NCBI GenBank assembly: GCA_905233415.1
Contig: CAJOEX010000001.1
Span: forward strand, 119,989-183,988
DNA length: 64,000 bases
Direction of reading: 5' to 3'
Source of the DNA: Paludibacteraceae bacterium
GTDB taxonomy: Bacteria > Bacteroidota > Bacteroidia > Bacteroidales > Paludibacteraceae
The position numbers and the translations under genes were made by a program. Shown here in pieces: positions 53,674-62,299 of the stretch. Numbering within the stretch: the stretch's first letter is position 1; every line of letters begins with the position of its first letter. The notes beneath the pieces were generated by a model, which saw only the letters and a list, made by a program, of their open reading frames with translations, ran no database searches and was not told where the DNA came from.

Positions 53674-54488
53674 TGCTGAATATATCTATCGTACTATATA
53701 AAACCGACGAACAACAGGTCATAAACCTTGTTAACGAACTGCTGCAGGCCAAGTGTCTCAGGCGCATTTTTTTGATTGACAACTCGCCTGTTTCCTCCGA
53801 GACCCTTCCGAGACTCAACCGAGACGTGAGGTATATCTTTAATAACGCCAACCTCGGTTACGGCAAGGCACATAACATCGCCATTCGCGAATCGGTGTAT
53901 TACCACACGGCATACCATCTGGTTATTAATGACGATATTGAGGTCAAAGCGGCGGATATTGACTACCTGCATGCTTATATGGAATCGCACCCCGAAGTCG
54001 GACAAATCATGCCGAAGGTGCTGTATCCTAACGGCGATATACAATATCTCGCCAAGTTACTGCCTACTCCGTGGAATGTGTTCGGACGACGTTTCCTGCC
54101 CAAATGGTTGACTCGCCGCCGCAACGAACGGTATGAACTGCGCGCATCGGGGTATAACAAGCCGATGAATGTGCCCTATCTGAGCGGCTGCTTCATGTTC
54201 CTGCGCACAGAAGCCGTACTGCAAGCGCGGCTGTTTGACGAACGGTACTTCATGTATCCGGAAGATATTGACCTTACGCGGACAATCCACCGCAACTGGC
54301 TGACGTTGTTCCTGCCGTCCGTCACCATCATACACAACCACGCGCAGGGTTCCTACCACTCTTTGCGACTCTTATGGATTCACATCACCAACATGTGCCG
54401 CTACTTCAATAAATGGGGTTGGTTTTATGACCCGGAGCGCAAGCTCTATAACCGGCAGGCAGTCGAATATATCACTAAAAAACGATAA
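53673..54488 (+). CDS. Family 2 glycosyltransferase (rhamnosyltransferase-like)
   Basis: 271 residues from ATG 53673. NISIVLYKTDEQQVINLV, FNNANLGYGKAHNIAI, VINDDIEVK near 89, PYLSGCFMFLR, and FMYPEDIDLTRTIHRNW: pattern of dTDP-Rha:GlcNAc-type transferases. Last gene of the operon, followed by a strong terminator. Confidence 0.88.
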   Translation: MLNISIVLYKTDEQQVINLVNELLQAKCLRRIFLIDNSPVSSETLPRLNRDVRYIFNNANLGYGKAHNIAIRESVYYHTAYHLVINDDIEVKAADIDYLHAYMESHPEVGQIMPKVLYPNGDIQYLAKLLPTPWNVFGRRFLPKWLTRRRNERYELRASGYNKPMNVPYLSGCFMFLRTEAVLQARLFDERYFMYPEDIDLTRTIHRNWLTLFLPSVTIIHNHAQGSYHSLRLLWIHITNMCRYFNKWGWFYDPERKLYNRQAVEYITKKR

Positions 54489-54492
54489 ACAC

Positions 54493-54531
54493 AAAAAGTG
54501 CGGGTCACCTCATGGCGACCCGCACTTTTTT
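54493..54531. terminator. Bidirectional terminator of the polysaccharide operon and nuclease gene
   Basis: AAAAAGTGCGGGTC / GACCCGCACTTTTTT with an inner ACC/GGC stem and TCAT loop. Confidence 0.9.
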
Positions 54532-54539
54532 ACTGTTCC

Positions 54540-57500
54540 TTACTGAACTTTTGCCCCACTTGCGGTATAGGTTTTTCCGTCGTGGAGGATGTATAGGTTA
54601 CCTTCGCGAATCAGTTTCTGCGCTTGATTGGCGGGATTGACCACTACTTCCGCATCACTTGGCATAGAGGGTTCATAAATAGCCTGTATCTCCATACCGC
54701 TTGTAATAAACTCATCGCAGAGAGGTTTCCAGCCGACGAATACAAAGCCCTCAATATATGGCGCTTCCGGGAAGTGGAGGTCTATGTTTTCCACATCTAT
54801 CTCCGTATTATCCACATTGGTGGAATAATGCACGGCATAATCGCCTTCGGTAAGCGGCTTGTATTGTGCCACGGCAAAGGTTCTGCCTACGATGAAGGTG
54901 AGATCAGCGTTCCAACCAACAAACTTGTAGCCTTCGCGGGCGGATACAGCTGGTTCGGTGGCGGCACAGCCATATTTGACTTCCTGTTCGGACAGCAGCT
55001 CGCCGTTCCAGTCAATGCAATATACCATATATTTATTTACAGTAGCATCAAATACTGCCGTATAATCCACATTTTCGGTCGCGGGCACAACTTCCTTGTC
55101 CCAACCCTTAAACGTGTAGGTGTATTGTGCCGTAGCCTCTTTGACAGGGTCTGCAATGATTTCCGGCATTTGGCCGTACGTGAGCAGTTGCTCCGAAAGC
55201 GGTGTACCATCGTCCATCAGGAAGCGAACGGTAAACTGGTCCAACTCAAAGAATGCCGTCAAGGTAATATCACCCGACAAAGTAAGCGTCAGTTCCGCAT
55301 CCTTGCTGCCGTTGCTCCATTGTACGAAGCGGTAAGTAGGATTCGCAACAGCCTTGACAATCAGCTCCGGTTCATCGCAACTCGGCTTGTGCAGTACCTG
55401 TACTGTACCTTGTGCCACATTGTCTGAAAGCACCTCATACGTATGGATATAGTGTTCTCCGAACAGTTCCTCCGCATAGTTCAGTTTGCTTTGATAAGCA
55501 GCTTTGGTACCGCAGGGAACATAGAAATGCTTGTTGCCGACATTGGCGGGCGTACCAAACGAATTGAGTGCGTAACCGCTCGGGTCGTTGCTGTAGAAAT
55601 AAACATTCAATGTCTTGGTGTTCGGGAACGCAAACGCCTTGATAGTAGTTATTGACGAAGGAATATCCAAGGTATTGCCCAGTTTGTCATTGCTGATATA
55701 CAAATCCGCGTGGCAGCTTGGGTTGGCTTCCGCATTGGCGAAGGTGATGTTGCACCATTGCGCCAGCGAACCGGCATAAAGCACTTTATTCAGGTTCGGC
55801 GTACTCTTGAAGGCATCTGTACCAATCTGCTGCATCGAAGCCGGAATACAGATTGACTGAATACTCTTACAACCGCGGAAAGCATATGCGTTGATTTGCT
55901 TCAAACCTTCACCGAAGCACGGATTCTGAACAATCTGACCGTTGATAACAAGGTCGTATGACGGTTCATACGTTGATTCAACAGCAGGCGTAAACGTCAT
56001 TTCGCACCATTGTTCAATTGTTCCTTCGTAGGAAACAGTACTCATACCGACAAAGGCTCCGGCAGAAACTTCTTCGGTTGTTTGGGCAACCGTAACGGTT
56101 GTTACTTGTCCTTCCTTGGCGTACAATGCTGCACCATAAATGAGCGGATTGGAATACTCGTTCACGAAGTTTATTGCTACCCACTGATAGTCGTAGCCTC
56201 CGTAATGAACCTCTGTGATGGCTTCGCTATTCTTAAATGCATTGGCACCGATTACGGTAACGTCATCTTCAATTTGTACCACAACGATGTTCATGTCGGC
56301 AAATGCCCATTCGCCTATTCGGGTAATGCCATCGTCCACAAAGATGGCACTAATCTCATTCACATAAGGCATCCAGGGTGCTGCTCCTTCGGCATAATCA
56401 GGGATAACTCCGTTACCGATGATGTAGAGCGTATTGCTTTCTAACCACCAATATACCTGTCCTTCCGTTATCCAGCCGCCGCAGACACGGTATTGCGCCT
56501 GATACGTTGCCGCTTGGGTGACAGGTACTACAGCCGGACTCCAACCCTTGAAGCAGTAGAAGTATTCGTCGTCCGGTTTGCTCGGTTCGGAGCAAGTCGG
56601 CGTCTTGCCCTCCTCCCATTTGCGGCTGTCCAGAACCGTACCGTCGTAGTTGACAAATGTAATCTCGTATGTCGGAGTAGTCGGTCCGGTAGGACAGTCA
56701 ACGACTGCGTAGCCATACTTCAATTCTCCGTTGTCCACCAACCGATAGCAAGTGTTGCCGGTCACATCGTCAATGTCAATAGTCTGTTCACTTCCGCTAC
56801 CGTTATTCCAGATGATATGCAGTACATCTGAATATGCCTTGGGGAAGGTGAAGCTCCACCAGCCTGTTTTGACATCTTTAGAAACAACTGTGCCCGGCCA
56901 AGCACCAAGTACTTCAGAGTCCAAGAGTGTTCCATATTCGTCTGTCAGCCAAGCATATAGACCAACATCGGACCATGACGTGCTGCTTGGGTCAAGTTGT
57001 ACCGTAATCGGGGTGCTGATTGGCGTAGGAATATCACTGCCGGATGTAATCCACATCTTCGAAATGAACTTCTGTGAAGGTACATTGTCAAATGCAATAT
57101 ATATGCTGTTGATAGCTGCGTTCGGTAGAGCGATAGCCACGTTGGATGTAACGAGTTGGCTGCCGAGTGTCGTTTCCGGCACACTAAGTGCATTGCCGTT
57201 CACTTCCACAATCATCGTACTCAAATCACCACCGTCACTCTCAGGCGAGCAAATCTCGAAATGCAATACGGCATCACTCTTGGCGGAAATAATATTGCCT
57301 TCAAACAGAACATAGTTTTTGTCTGCCTCCTTACCGGAACCGAAGAACAGACCGACTTCACTCTCGCTGCTGCCGTTTAGCTTCTTGTTACGGATAGAAA
57401 CCGTGTAGGAAGTTACGTTGTCGTAACTCTGCTCATACAGGCTGCCTTCAACCAGGGTGTTGTTGCTGCTTGTATATCCGCTAAACCATTGGCTTGCATA

Positions 57501-59117
57501 TGGCCAGACAGCCGAGCCGGAAGTCGTTGTTGCTTTCTCAACGTACGTGTTGCCGGCTTTATGGAAGTTCTCCTCCCAAATGGTAGTTTCATCACCAATC
57601 GGGGGTTCAGGTTCGATGGTTGTGCAAGTGTAGGCGGTTGAGGTCTTTTTGCCCCAGATGTATTCCGCCAGTTCGGGTGCATCCACAAACGGGTTGCGGT
57701 TGCCCTGCTTTTTGGCGACAGCATTGTTACGGTCTATTTCCTTCTGCGAAACAGGGTCATTGCGGTGCCATTTCAGAAACATGGCTTTCGCGGTTGAGGT
57801 GAAGGTGGACGTACTGCCGGAATAATCGAACACGCGATATCCTTGACCGCCTTGCGTGAAGTCCACGTTTTTGTAACATGTCAGCATATAGAAGTATATA
57901 CGGGCAATATCGCCTTTATACTCGTCAGCCGGCTCAAATACCGTTGTGCCGTACGAACTGCTGTAGCCGAATTTGCTGAGGTTGTTGCTCCAAGTCACGC
58001 TGCCGTCCACTTCGCCGTACGGCCATGCCGAACGGGTGGAATTGGCCGCATAATCGGTCGGCAATATATGGTGCAGGTCCGTGTACATCGGCTCGTCCGT
58101 ACTTCCTCCCCAGAAGGATTTGGGCACAGTGTGCTCCCGATTGTAACATTCGCAGTCCGGGTGCTCACCGGCTGAGCAGTAATCCGATGAATAGAACGAA
58201 CAGTCGGAGTACATATCCCAAACGGTTCCGTTCGAACGGAAATCAGCGCCGGTTCTGTCCGCACGCACTTCGTCATATGATAATACGGTGTGATTGTTGA
58301 TTTTGCTGTATAGGACATTCAGAATCTCGTTTCCTTTCAGGCCTTCCAGTTCCGGATATACACAATCCGATACCACCACTGCCTCAAATATCGCTTGCAG
58401 CGTAATATCCTTGGTTATTTCCACATTGCGCGGATTGGTGGTAACTCCGTCGCTCCATTCGACGAACTCATAGCCATCATCCGGTGTGGCAAGGATAGTG
58501 ACAACGGTACCCTTTGAATAGGTACCGTTAACATTGGTCACAGAACCTCCTTCACCCGCACTTACGGAGAGATAATAGGCAGCAACAGGCTCTGGCCATG
58601 TCACTTTCACATTATCAATACGGAGCTGTGCGGAAACCGATGAAGTGTGATACCATTTTAAGTTCAGGTATTCCGCCGAATACTTCCCGGGCACGGTGAC
58701 GGTCTTGAAGCCGTCTGTCGGCACGGTAACGGTACCAAGACTGATTTCTTCTTCGTTTACATAAAACTGCAAAACGTCGGAGATATTCACTTCGCTGCCG
58801 TAACCGACAATGTCGAAGGATATTTCGCAGTTGCTGTTACCCGGAATACCGTCAATAGTGAGATAAGCCTCTTTGGAAGCCGCCAAAAAAATGTGCGGGC
58901 CATAACTGTCAAAACTGCCGACATACCGCACCGTGGCATTCCAACCGCCGTAGGCAACACCGTCGGACAAGTGGTCATAGCCGCTGTAGTCTGTGGTGTA
59001 GGGCCAGTAACCGTTGCCATTCTTTTCCACGCTGGTACCAAAGGTTTCCAACCATGTACCCGCGGACAAACTCATGCCGAAACATACGGCAAAAAAGAGA
59101 GAAAATAGCTTTTTCAT
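54540..59117 (-). CDS. Giant secreted endonuclease I fusion with CBM-like, LRR and B-repeat domains
   Basis: 1525 residues. Signal peptide 1-19. In order: a beta-sandwich (about 20-178), one InlB-like B repeat (182-245), an endonuclease I domain (about 255-495) with YNREHTVPKSFWGG, TDLHHILPTDY and GNRNPFVDAP, a second beta-sandwich (510-700), a starch-binding-module-like domain (VQLDPSSTSWSDVGLYAWLT, near 735-830), a B-repeat-like segment, BspA-type LRR (about 910-1240), three more B repeats, and the tail REGNLYILHDGKTYTASG. Secreted non-specific DNase is the likely activity; the tail matches that of the 19662 protein, implying export to the surface. Confidence 0.87.
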   Translation of the reverse strand: MKKLFSLFFAVCFGMSLSAGTWLETFGTSVEKNGNGYWPYTTDYSGYDHLSDGVAYGGWNATVRYVGSFDSYGPHIFLAASKEAYLTIDGIPGNSNCEISFDIVGYGSEVNISDVLQFYVNEEEISLGTVTVPTDGFKTVTVPGKYSAEYLNLKWYHTSSVSAQLRIDNVKVTWPEPVAAYYLSVSAGEGGSVTNVNGTYSKGTVVTILATPDDGYEFVEWSDGVTTNPRNVEITKDITLQAIFEAVVVSDCVYPELEGLKGNEILNVLYSKINNHTVLSYDEVRADRTGADFRSNGTVWDMYSDCSFYSSDYCSAGEHPDCECYNREHTVPKSFWGGSTDEPMYTDLHHILPTDYAANSTRSAWPYGEVDGSVTWSNNLSKFGYSSSYGTTVFEPADEYKGDIARIYFYMLTCYKNVDFTQGGQGYRVFDYSGSTSTFTSTAKAMFLKWHRNDPVSQKEIDRNNAVAKKQGNRNPFVDAPELAEYIWGKKTSTAYTCTTIEPEPPIGDETTIWEENFHKAGNTYVEKATTTSGSAVWPYASQWFSGYTSSNNTLVEGSLYEQSYDNVTSYTVSIRNKKLNGSSESEVGLFFGSGKEADKNYVLFEGNIISAKSDAVLHFEICSPESDGGDLSTMIVEVNGNALSVPETTLGSQLVTSNVAIALPNAAINSIYIAFDNVPSQKFISKMWITSGSDIPTPISTPITVQLDPSSTSWSDVGLYAWLTDEYGTLLDSEVLGAWPGTVVSKDVKTGWWSFTFPKAYSDVLHIIWNNGSGSEQTIDIDDVTGNTCYRLVDNGELKYGYAVVDCPTGPTTPTYEITFVNYDGTVLDSRKWEEGKTPTCSEPSKPDDEYFYCFKGWSPAVVPVTQAATYQAQYRVCGGWITEGQVYWWLESNTLYIIGNGVIPDYAEGAAPWMPYVNEISAIFVDDGITRIGEWAFADMNIVVVQIEDDVTVIGANAFKNSEAITEVHYGGYDYQWVAINFVNEYSNPLIYGAALYAKEGQVTTVTVAQTTEEVSAGAFVGMSTVSYEGTIEQWCEMTFTPAVESTYEPSYDLVINGQIVQNPCFGEGLKQINAYAFRGCKSIQSICIPASMQQIGTDAFKSTPNLNKVLYAGSLAQWCNITFANAEANPSCHADLYISNDKLGNTLDIPSSITTIKAFAFPNTKTLNVYFYSNDPSGYALNSFGTPANVGNKHFYVPCGTKAAYQSKLNYAEELFGEHYIHTYEVLSDNVAQGTVQVLHKPSCDEPELIVKAVANPTYRFVQWSNGSKDAELTLTLSGDITLTAFFELDQFTVRFLMDDGTPLSEQLLTYGQMPEIIADPVKEATAQYTYTFKGWDKEVVPATENVDYTAVFDATVNKYMVYCIDWNGELLSEQEVKYGCAATEPAVSAREGYKFVGWNADLTFIVGRTFAVAQYKPLTEGDYAVHYSTNVDNTEIDVENIDLHFPEAPYIEGFVFVGWKPLCDEFITSGMEIQAIYEPSMPSDAEVVVNPANQAQKLIREGNLYILHDGKTYTASGAKVQ

Positions 59118-59141
59118 GATAATAGATTTTTAATTCCGCCG

Positions 59142-59173
59142 CAAAAGTAGCAAAAAATTTTGGAAGTACCAAA
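59142..59173 (-). promoter_or_regulatory. Promoter of the nuclease gene
   Basis: Minus strand TTTG (59170-59173), 20-nt spacer, TACTTTTG (59142-59149), about 25 nt before the ATG. Confidence 0.8.
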
Positions 59174-59342
59174 TAAATCGGCAGAAAAATGCCTTTTGCT
59201 TGCAAAGAAGGGGGTTTAATGACGGTTTATAATACCTTATCACGAAGCAGGCGGCGTGCCGAAAGTACAACCATTTTTTGATATTAAAACAAGAAAAATG
59301 AAAAAAGTAAGAGAAAAACTTGCGAAATTGAAATAAAAGCAG

Positions 59343-59350
59343 TACTTTTG
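59343..59350 (+). promoter_or_regulatory. Promoter -7 box of the fic gene
   Basis: TACTTTTG within AAAAGCAGTACTTTTGCA; -33 element weak. Confidence 0.65.
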
Positions 59351-59371
59351 CACGCAAATTTGCAACTATAT

Positions 59372-59433
59372 CGCGGAGATAAGCAGTTTTATTCGCCGCA
59401 ATAACGCGGAGATAAGGCTCCTTTTTCGCCGCA
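59372..59433 (+). repeat. Duplicated leader element before fic
   Basis: Copy 1 at 59372-59400 and copy 2 at 59405-59433, period 33. Shared ends CGCGGAGATAAG and TTCGCCGCA can pair as GCGG/CCGC in each copy. Confidence 0.7.
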
Positions 59434-59448
59434 CAAACAAAGGCACCA

Positions 59449-60546
59449 ATGGCTAAAATCTATCTATGGCAGAACGCTCGGTTCCAGCAATTTGCGTGGA
59501 ACACGGATGTATTACTCACCCCGCTTGGTGAGGTTCACACCCTGCAAGGACAATTGCTTGGGCGCATGGCGGCTTTAGGCCTCGAAGGTCTGGCGGCACA
59601 GGTGGAAGCACTCACAAGTGAAATCCTTGGTTCCTCACAGATTGAAGGCGTGGTGCTTAACGCCGATAGCGTGCGTAGCAGCGTGGCGCGGCATCTCGGA
59701 CTGGAGTCCGCGGGCATGGAGCGCACTGACCATTACACGGAAGGCGTAGTCAATGCGCTGATGCAAGCCACACAAGCGTTTGCAGAACCGTTAACCGACG
59801 AACGGATGTTCGCCTGGCATGCCGCTTTTTTCCCGTTGGGTTACAGTGACGGTTACAAAATCACCGTAGCCAATTGGCGCGTAGGGCACGAGCCGATGCA
59901 GGTGGTGAGCGGACCAATGGGCAAACAGAAAGTGCATTTTGAGGCACCGCCAAGCGATGCTGTTCCGGCGATGATGGAGCAGTTCATCCAATGGGTCAAT
60001 ACGGAGAGCACAACCGACCCGATTATCCGTGCAGCAATAGCGCATTTATGGTTTGTGACAATTCATCCTTTCGACGATGGCAACGGACGCATGGCGCGTA
60101 TCATCACGGAGATGATGCTGGCACGTGCGGACAAAACCGCCAAACGTTTCTATAGTTTGTCCGCTGAGATAATCCGGCAGAAGAAAGCCTATTATGACGC
60201 CTTGGAGCAAGCCCAGAAAGGTCCGATAGACATCACACCGTGGTTGATGTGGTTCGTCGGCGCATTGCTTAATGCGTTGGTATATGGTCTGCAAACTACG
60301 GACTGCGTGATACAGAAAACGGAATTCTGGGCACGGCATAAGGATACCGGGATGAACGAACGTCAGCGTAAGATTCTCAATTGCCTATGGGATGGTTTTG
60401 AAGGCAAACTGACCACACAGAAATACGCCAAGATCAACCATTGTTCACAGGACACGGCTTTGCGTGACATCCAATCGCTCATAGAGAAGCGCATCCTCCG
60501 CAAGGCAGACGAAGGAGGTCGCTCCACAAACTACGAATTAATTTGA
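59449..60546 (+). CDS. Fic-family protein, class II (N-terminal inhibitory motif)
   Basis: 365 residues. An N-terminal DUF4172-like region (IYLWQNARFQQFAWNTDVL), the inhibitory helix motif SSQIEG at 62-67 ((S/T)xxxE(G/N) pattern), the catalytic HPFDDGNGR at 206-214, and a C-terminal winged-helix region (about 300-365, RQRKILNCLWDG ... SQDTALRDIQSLIEKRIL). Fic enzymes transfer AMP from ATP to target proteins; the intact inhibitory Glu66 and active His206 suggest a regulated active enzyme. Single gene with its own promoter. Confidence 0.9.
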   Translation: MAKIYLWQNARFQQFAWNTDVLLTPLGEVHTLQGQLLGRMAALGLEGLAAQVEALTSEILGSSQIEGVVLNADSVRSSVARHLGLESAGMERTDHYTEGVVNALMQATQAFAEPLTDERMFAWHAAFFPLGYSDGYKITVANWRVGHEPMQVVSGPMGKQKVHFEAPPSDAVPAMMEQFIQWVNTESTTDPIIRAAIAHLWFVTIHPFDDGNGRMARIITEMMLARADKTAKRFYSLSAEIIRQKKAYYDALEQAQKGPIDITPWLMWFVGALLNALVYGLQTTDCVIQKTEFWARHKDTGMNERQRKILNCLWDGFEGKLTTQKYAKINHCSQDTALRDIQSLIEKRILRKADEGGRSTNYELI

Positions 60547-60555
60547 CAATTTTCT

Positions 60556-60590
60556 TGCATATATCAAAAAAAGTAGTACCTATGCTGCGG
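60556..60590 (+). promoter_or_regulatory. Apparently mutated promoter after fic
   Basis: TTGCATATATCAAAAAAAGT then AGTACCTATGCTGCGG: a promoter-like block with TACCTATG instead of TACCTTTG. No gene starts downstream. Confidence 0.4.
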
Positions 60591-60653
60591 ATTTGAGAAA
60601 ATTGTTATTGAGATTTGAGAATTTTGTAATTATATTTTCACAGGTAATAAGAA

Positions 60654-60690
60654 CGACGGCGCTCCAAGTTAGGGCGCTGTCGGTGTTTTT
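60654..60690 (+). terminator. Terminator of fic
   Basis: CGACGGCGCTC paired with GGGCGCTGTCG, 7-nt loop, then a TTTTT run. Confidence 0.75.
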
Positions 60691-62134
60691 ATATATTTAG
60701 CACGTACTTGCGGAGCCATACATCAATGTCATCAATATCCGGATTGACGTGTTTGCGGACAATCTGGCGGCGATGATAGATAGTTCTTTTCTGAACATTC
60801 AACACAATAGACATGTCATTATCGGAAGCTCCAATGATAGACAGGATGGCAAACTGCATATCCGATTCGGTCAGTTTGGGGTACTCTGCGCGCAAGCGGC
60901 TGATAGCACCGTCCAATGCTTTGTCTATCGAAGCAATCAGTTCGTCCAGACTCTCTTTATTCATGACAAGTTTCTCGTCACGATAGGTTTGCAGCCATTT
61001 GGGGAACTCCACCTCATTTCCCCGCATATGCTGCAACTCAATCTCTCGGGTCAGGCTCACTTTCTGTTGAAGTCTTTCAAGTGCCAGCTGTAACTGCTGC
61101 ACATATTTGTCACGAAGCGTCTCTAACTGCCGGGCTTGTTCACGACGTCGCTGCTGCCAATAGCGCCATAGAACCAATAATAATGCTATGACTAATACCA
61201 ATAACAATACCAACACGGATGATATCTTCCGTTGCCATTGTTTCTCGTTTTGTGCTTTTTCTACCAACTGCTGTTCTCGCGCTACATCATAATGCAAGGA
61301 TAACGCATACGTGCGCGCACCCGCATCGCGTTGCAACTCTTCTATTTTTCTGTCGTACAGGTCAAGCAGTTCATCGTAAGCTTGTGGCGTCTTACCTCGC
61401 TGACGCAAAATCTTGCAGTGCAGATAGGCGTATGTCTGTTCAAACCAATAGGTATATGCCGAGTCAGTGGGTTGCAGTTGCTCCAAATAATAAGCTGCCG
61501 AGTCCGTAGCATGTTGCGCCAAGAACAGTTCCACTATCTCAGCATAGCGCGTAGGGATATGATATGTTTCTGCCATTCGTTTGCATACCGCCAAACGTGG
61601 AGATATACTATCCGGATAACAAAGTTGGTAACGGTAGGCATCTATATCGAGTTCCAATAACTCATTTTGCGCCGCCTCTGCGTAGTGCTCCGCTTTGTTG
61701 AAATACCAAAGTGCACTATCTTGCTCACCACCTGCAATAGCAATCGTACGCGCAATATCACGATAGGCACATGCTAAATAGACCGTGTTACTATCAGGAT
61801 CTAACATCGGTATGGCTTTGCGGTAATACGCTTGCGCAATGTCATACAACATCTCACTCTCCGACGTGTTTCCCAAGTGAAACCATGTCAGTCCTAATAA
61901 CTGATTTCGCCGAGCAGATTGAGGAAGGCCGACTAAAATATCTTCTGCTTGCTTCAGATAAACGGTAGAAGATTCATATTGACTACTACTGTTGGATGAG
62001 GTTCCTTGAAGGTATAATTCTTCCGCTTCTTGAAGCCGATTTTGGGCACTTTGAGACCCCGAATAGCAACTCTGCAAGCAAAAAATCAGGCCTAAAAGCA
62101 GCAAAAAATCCCATCGTACAACTTTTTTTTTCAT
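60689..62134 (-). CDS. Membrane TPR protein with C-terminal LuxR-like HTH
   Basis: 481 residues. N-terminal signal/lipobox-like CLQSC (Cys23), TPR-like helices (about 30-290; YLKQAEDILVGLP, AQAYYRKAIPML, ALWYFNKAEHYA), a membrane helix near 303-325, a cytoplasmic coiled coil (QRRREQARQLETLRDKYVQQ), and a C-terminal helix-turn-helix (LTESDMQFAILSIIGASDND ... VQKRTIYHRRQIVRKH). This is the architecture of Bacteroidetes membrane-bound TPR regulators, which sense envelope signals and bind DNA. Divergent from the secreted protein at 62300, a possible target. Confidence 0.78.
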   Translation of the reverse strand: MKKKVVRWDFLLLLGLIFCLQSCYSGSQSAQNRLQEAEELYLQGTSSNSSSQYESSTVYLKQAEDILVGLPQSARRNQLLGLTWFHLGNTSESEMLYDIAQAYYRKAIPMLDPDSNTVYLACAYRDIARTIAIAGGEQDSALWYFNKAEHYAEAAQNELLELDIDAYRYQLCYPDSISPRLAVCKRMAETYHIPTRYAEIVELFLAQHATDSAAYYLEQLQPTDSAYTYWFEQTYAYLHCKILRQRGKTPQAYDELLDLYDRKIEELQRDAGARTYALSLHYDVAREQQLVEKAQNEKQWQRKISSVLVLLLVLVIALLLVLWRYWQQRRREQARQLETLRDKYVQQLQLALERLQQKVSLTREIELQHMRGNEVEFPKWLQTYRDEKLVMNKESLDELIASIDKALDGAISRLRAEYPKLTESDMQFAILSIIGASDNDMSIVLNVQKRTIYHRRQIVRKHVNPDIDDIDVWLRKYVLNI

Positions 62135-62204
62135 ATAAAAATATAATTTGCCTATTTACAGCCATTTACAAGACACAACAAACACCCCTCGTACAACTTC
62201 AAAA

Positions 62205-62236
62205 TTTGGTCATATCAAAAAAAAGCAGTACTTTTG
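62205..62236 (+). promoter_or_regulatory. Promoter of the gene at 62300
   Basis: TTTG (62205-62208), 20-nt spacer, TACTTTTG (62229-62236). Confidence 0.8.
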
Positions 62237-62299
62237 CACCCGAATTCGAAACATGTTTTGATGTGCAAAATTACAACAACTTTTTAACATCTGCAAATT

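Larger units (their letters stand above)
59118..59448. other. Divergent promoter region with a tandem leader repeat
   Basis: Between the nuclease and Fic genes. It contains the nuclease promoter (59142-59173), a decayed minus-strand promoter-like sequence near 59258-59275, the Fic -7 box (59343-59350) and a duplicated 29-nt leader element (59372-59433). No gene seen. Confidence 0.6.
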
